Shown here: one piece after another, positions 4,999-7,547 of the stretch | Numbering within the stretch: position 1 is the stretch's first letter | Layout: each line of letters opens with the position of its first letter | Notes under the pieces: generated by a model | The model's database searches: none | The model's input: only the letters and a program-made list of their open reading frames with translations | Told to the model about the DNA's origin: nothing | Assembly: GCA_902772675.1 (NCBI GenBank) | Contig: CACYBN010000082.1 | Coordinates: forward strand, 1 to 7,547 | Source of the DNA: an uncultured Erysipelotrichaceae bacterium | Lineage (GTDB): Bacteria > Bacillota_I > Bacilli_A > RF39 > UBA660 | DNA length: 7,547 bases | Direction: 5' to 3' | Position numbers and translations under genes: made by a program

Positions 4999-5837
4999 GG
5001 TTCTTCAAAATGATTTATCAACCAAACATTATTTTTCTTAACAATATCGAACTTAGATTCCTTAGTATAAGACTCTCCTAAACACAAATCATTCTCTAAT
5101 TTTTTATTACAATATTTAGAAACTACATTATAAGAAATACTATTATTATCTTTCTTTTTAATAGTTAATTCATGTCCAATATATCTATCATTATCATTTA
5201 CATCATATACTTGATAATAATAATTATCTCCATCTTTAACTATATAATAATTAACAAAATAATTACTTAATACTTGATATGCATTTTCAGTAAAAATATC
5301 TATTACTCCTTTAGAATTAATCAATTTATAAAATTTTAGTCCTGGATAAGATTTTAATTCAAATTCTTTTAAGAAAACATCTCCTGCTACATCTTTATCT
5401 AGTTCTAATTCTAAAGCAGTCATCCAATAAGCATTCATAGCTTTATTATATAAGTCTTCTCCTACTGATATAGCATCATTATCAGATAATACATACTTAC
5501 TAGTATCTTCTTTTTTTTCGCTAGTAGTTTCTTCTTCATTAGAGCTATCTACATTAGAATAATTATTCATAATTAATACAATAGTAAATAATAAAAAGAC
5601 TACAAGTATAATAACAAACATAAAAATAAATAAATTTCTAACAAAATATTTACTACCAGCTTTAGTTCTTTTATAAGGTCTTTTCTCAGGTCTTTTTTCT
5701 TTTTTAGGAGGAGAAACTTTTACTTTATTATAATGATTAGAACTATTCTTTTTCTTATTATTTCTCTTTTTACCAGTATTACTACCTAATCCATCAACGT
5801 TGTATTCACCTTGACGAGTTTCTTCATAATAACCCAT
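4983..5837 (-). CDS. Hypothetical membrane-anchored protein with basic cytoplasmic N-terminus
   Basis: The 284-residue protein is not recognised. A hydrophilic N-terminal region of about 65 residues is rich in Lys, Arg, Asn and Pro (about 22-63) and has no signal peptide. One membrane segment (about 68-90) follows, then an acidic linker rich in Ser, Glu and Thr (93-113). An extracytoplasmic domain runs from about 114 to 280. By the positive-inside rule the basic tail is cytoplasmic. The outer domain starts with a helix (LSDNDAISVGEDLYNKAMNA) and continues with tyrosine-rich beta strands, C243 and C252 ten residues apart, and a closing strand FDIVKKNNVWLINHF. This plan resembles NTF2-like or similar cystatin-type folds, but that is a guess. 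The start ATG at 5837 has AAGGG eight bases upstream. The gene is flanked by its own promoter and terminator. Confidence 0.85.
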   Translation of the reverse strand: MGYYEETRQGEYNVDGLGSNTGKKRNNKKKNSSNHYNKVKVSPPKKEKRPEKRPYKRTKAGSKYFVRNLFIFMFVIILVVFLLFTIVLIMNNYSNVDSSNEEETTSEKKEDTSKYVLSDNDAISVGEDLYNKAMNAYWMTALELELDKDVAGDVFLKEFELKSYPGLKFYKLINSKGVIDIFTENAYQVLSNYFVNYYIVKDGDNYYYQVYDVNDNDRYIGHELTIKKKDNNSISYNVVSKYCNKKLENDLCLGESYTKESKFDIVKKNNVWLINHFEEPKKDA

Positions 5838-5857
5838 AGTATCATCCCTTCGTATAG

Positions 5858-5866
5858 ATTATATCA
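5858..5866 (-). promoter_or_regulatory. Extended -10 promoter of the 284-residue membrane protein gene
   Basis: The minus strand reads TGATATAAT, a perfect extended -10. At 17 bases upstream the -35 region reads ATGACT, a weak match that overlaps the terminator of the preceding gene. The predicted start near 5851 gives a leader of about 14 bases. Confidence 0.75.
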
Positions 5867-5870
5867 CACA

Positions 5871-5897
5871 TAAAAAGAATAGTCATTTGACTATTCT
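5871..5897 (-). terminator. Intrinsic terminator of the 253-residue membrane protein gene
   Basis: On the minus strand, AGAATAGTCA and TGACTATTCT are perfect complements around two bases (effective stem 8-9 bp), followed by T residues. The gene's TAG stop (5896-5898) lies at the base of the 5' arm. Confidence 0.85.
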
Positions 5898-6657
5898 ATA
5901 ATTTTATAATTTTAGCTAAATAATATTTACCATCTATTCCTTTATTAAATACATATCTATATTTATGTAATTTATCTTTATATTTAATAATTTCTGATTC
6001 ATCTATATTTCCATCAAATTCATCAATAACTGGTATTTTAGCAATTACTTTATCAAGTTTATCATAATTATAAATAGATAAATAATCTTCTTCATAATTA
6101 AATACATAAGTATAAGTATCTATTTCTAAATGATCTGTTAACTTTTTATAAGAAAATACTACTTCATTTAAAGAATAAACACTATTAGAACAATTAATAT
6201 CTTTAATATTGGTATCATAATAATATCCATCTGATTCATTATAATTATATATATAACAATTATAATTAATACTATCTAAATGATTATATGCAGCATTATC
6301 TCCATATAATTCATTAAACTTTTCATTTATATTATCTTCACTTACTCTAGATACCCAATTACCTTTTTCTAATCCTTCATTTGCTTCTAGATCTAAATCT
6401 AATGCTGATATAAGATAATTTACATCTAATTTAGTTAATCTATTATCAGTATTATTATAAAAATAAGTTGCTCTTTTAATATCTCCTAAAGAAAAATATC
6501 TAGATAGTTTTATCTTATTAAAATATTTAGTTCCTTCTTCTAAACTAGTTTCTGTTGTATTTTCTTTTAAATCTGGTTTAGTATTATCCCATATAAGATA
6601 TCCAGCTACACATGTTAATATTAAAAATATAAAAGCTTTAAAAATTGTTTTTTTCAT
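5896..6657 (-). CDS. Hypothetical membrane-anchored, tyrosine-rich protein
   Basis: The 253-residue protein is not recognised. An MKK start leads straight into one hydrophobic segment (about residues 5-23), a signal anchor or uncleaved signal peptide, so the rest should be outside the cell. The cysteine in LILTC lacks the small residue before it needed for a lipobox, so a lipoprotein is unlikely. The outer part has a helical half (about 40-120) and a tyrosine-rich beta half with C134 and C156 that could bridge. It closes with a strand GIDGKYYLAKIIKL at the very C-terminus. A GTG at 6666 is in frame, but AGGTGA (6663-6668) overlaps it and suits the ATG at 6657. Its layout resembles the neighbouring 284-residue protein. 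It has its own promoter and terminator. Confidence 0.85.
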   Translation of the reverse strand: MKKTIFKAFIFLILTCVAGYLIWDNTKPDLKENTTETSLEEGTKYFNKIKLSRYFSLGDIKRATYFYNNTDNRLTKLDVNYLISALDLDLEANEGLEKGNWVSRVSEDNINEKFNELYGDNAAYNHLDSINYNCYIYNYNESDGYYYDTNIKDINCSNSVYSLNEVVFSYKKLTDHLEIDTYTYVFNYEEDYLSIYNYDKLDKVIAKIPVIDEFDGNIDESEIIKYKDKLHKYRYVFNKGIDGKYYLAKIIKL

Positions 6658-6662
6658 ATAAG

Positions 6663-6668
6663 TCACCT
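6663..6668 (-). promoter_or_regulatory. Ribosome binding site deciding the 253-residue gene's start
   Basis: AGGTGA on the minus strand, five bases from the ATG at 6657. It contains the in-frame GTG, which is therefore unlikely to be the start. Confidence 0.7.
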
Positions 6669-6673
6669 ATATC

Positions 6674-6702
6674 ATTATTTCATAAAAATAGATATTTTTA
6701 AA
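6674..6702 (-). promoter_or_regulatory. Sigma-A promoter of the 253-residue membrane protein gene
   Basis: On the minus strand, TTTAAA (6697-6702), a 17-base spacer and AATAAT (6674-6679) are seen, with TG one base upstream of the -10. The predicted start near 6667 gives a leader of about 10 bases. Confidence 0.6.
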
Positions 6703-6703
6703 G

Positions 6704-6737
6704 AAAAAAAGATAAAGTATTAATACTTTATCTTTTT
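6704..6737 (-). terminator. Intrinsic terminator of pnp
   Basis: On the minus strand, GATAAAGTA and TACTTTATC form a perfect 9-bp stem with loop TTAA, extended by A-T pairs and followed by seven T. It begins a few bases past the pnp TAA stop. Confidence 0.9.
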
Positions 6738-6740
6738 ATT

Positions 6741-7547
6741 TTACATAGCATCTTTTCTTGAGAAATTTAATTTTCCTTTTTTATCTACACCAATAGCTTT
6801 AACAACTATTTCATCTCCAACTGATACTACATCTGATACTTTTTCTACTCTTTCTTTATCTAATTTAGAAATATGAACTAATCCTTCACATCCAGGCCAT
6901 AATTCTACAAAGCATCCAAAGTCTTCGATTTGTACTACTTTAGCAGTGTAGATTTTTCCTTCTTCAACTTCTCTAACAACATTTTGAATCATTTCAACTG
7001 TCTTATCAATTACTTCTTGATCCATATGATAGATAACCACTTTACCATAATCATCTATTTCTACTTTAACGGCACGAGCATCTGTAACAACATCAACATT
7101 ACTTGCTTCACAAATAATCTTAGTTATCATTTCTCCACCCTTACCAATAACTTCTTTAATCTTTTCAGGTTTAATATTAAATGTAAACATCTTAGGAGCA
7201 TATTTAGAAACTTCTTTTCTAGGTTCTGGTATAGCTTCTAACATAACATCTAATACTTCCATACGAGCTTTTTTAGCTTGTGCTAAAGCTTCTTTTAAGA
7301 TTTGTTTAGTAATTCCTTTAATCTTAATATCCATTTGTAATGAACAGATACCATCACGAGTTCCTGCAACTTTAAAGTCCATATCTCCTAAATGATCTTC
7401 CATTCCTTGAATATCAGTTAAGATAATATAATCTTTTCCATGAGTAATTAATCCCATTGCTATACCTGCAACTGGTGCTTTAATAGGAACTCCTGCTGCC
7501 ATTAAAGACATACATCCAGCACAAATAGTAGCTTGTGAACTTGATCC
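6741..7547 (-). CDS. pnp: Polynucleotide phosphorylase (PNPase), C-terminal part
   Basis: PNPase is the phosphate-dependent 3'-5' exoribonuclease of RNA decay. The frame runs open to the window edge, giving the last 268 residues; the N-terminal part, more than half of the usual ~700, is missing. The second RNase PH domain (1-90 of this fragment) starts GSSSQATICAGC and holds the catalytic set EDHLGDMDFK, with D51, D57 and K59 matching E. coli D486, D492 and K494. The helical tail of that domain ends near 112. A KH domain (about 120-190) has the GXXG loop VIGKGGE (133-139). An S1 RNA-binding domain (about 197-265) has FGCFVELWPGCEGLVHIS. The protein ends shortly after S1 with no acidic tail. 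The KH domain has about ten extra residues (VDVVTDARAV, 151-160) compared with E. coli or Bacillus. The ATG at 7511 is internal, not the start. Confidence 0.98.
   Translation of the reverse strand, partial: GSSSQATICAGCMSLMAAGVPIKAPVAGIAMGLITHGKDYIILTDIQGMEDHLGDMDFKVAGTRDGICSLQMDIKIKGITKQILKEALAQAKKARMEVLDVMLEAIPEPRKEVSKYAPKMFTFNIKPEKIKEVIGKGGEMITKIICEASNVDVVTDARAVKVEIDDYGKVVIYHMDQEVIDKTVEMIQNVVREVEEGKIYTAKVVQIEDFGCFVELWPGCEGLVHISKLDKERVEKVSDVVSVGDEIVVKAIGVDKKGKLNFSRKDAM

Noticed and set aside
6601..6657. Lipoprotein signal in the 253-residue membrane protein
   Set aside because: The cysteine follows Ile-Leu-Thr; the -1 residue is not Gly, Ala or Ser, and hydrophobic residues continue after it.
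6930..7241. Plus-strand open frame of about 100 codons opposite pnp
   Set aside because: It is antisense to well-conserved KH and S1 coding sequence, has a phenylalanine/asparagine-rich low-complexity translation typical of antisense AT-rich frames, and no clear ribosome site.
1..7547. Mycoplasma-type genetic code (TGA as tryptophan)
   Set aside because: All eight tryptophan codons I traced (lon, pnp, the lon-linked gene and both membrane proteins) are TGG. The absence of TGA stops among nine genes is weak evidence in such AT-rich DNA.
1..7547. CRISPR array, insertion sequence, prophage or defence island
   Set aside because: No spaced direct repeats, transposase, integrase or terminal inverted repeats were seen. 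The two tRNA genes show no duplicated 3' ends within the window that would mark an integrated element.

Overview
The window is a strongly AT-rich stretch of bacterial chromosome, tightly packed with short intergenic gaps. It looks like a low-GC member of the Bacillota (Bacilli or Mollicutes side, probably an uncultured lineage). The grounds are the base composition, Shine-Dalgarno sites of the GGAG/GGTGA type, sigma-A type promoters with many extended -10 elements, U-tailed terminators, and housekeeping genes (lon, pnp) of Bacillota type. All eight tryptophan codons I traced are TGG, and stops are TAA (eight genes) or TAG (one gene), which fits the standard bacterial code. The lineage call is inference. 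No phage, transposon, CRISPR or defence genes are visible.

Layout, left to right; all genes are on the minus strand except one. A tRNA-Ser(GCU) is cut by the left edge. Next comes a membrane-anchored protein that reads as a ComEC-like metallo-beta-lactamase fold with its metal-binding residues lost. A 47-residue small protein lies upstream of it, then tRNA-Lys(CUU) with its own promoter and terminator. A lone Flp-type (Tad, class III signal) prepilin follows. It is divergent from a DUF192 gene, the only plus-strand gene. DUF192 converges on an unrecognised 242-residue gene, with a long AT-rich hairpin at the junction.

That unknown gene overlaps the 3' end of lon by 32 bases and has its own strong ribosome binding site inside lon, so the two form an operon behind one sigma-A promoter. 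Upstream lie two single-gene units encoding bitopic membrane proteins of unknown function, with tyrosine-rich extracytoplasmic domains each carrying a cysteine pair. At the right edge is the 3' part of pnp (polynucleotide phosphorylase).

No single pathway joins the genes. The recurring theme is one promoter and one terminator per gene, with hairpins lying on or just past the stop codons and very short predicted leaders. The most interesting points are the pseudo-enzyme MBL protein, the unknown gene coupled to lon, and the isolated prepilin paired with DUF192. I do not see a clear new multi-gene system.
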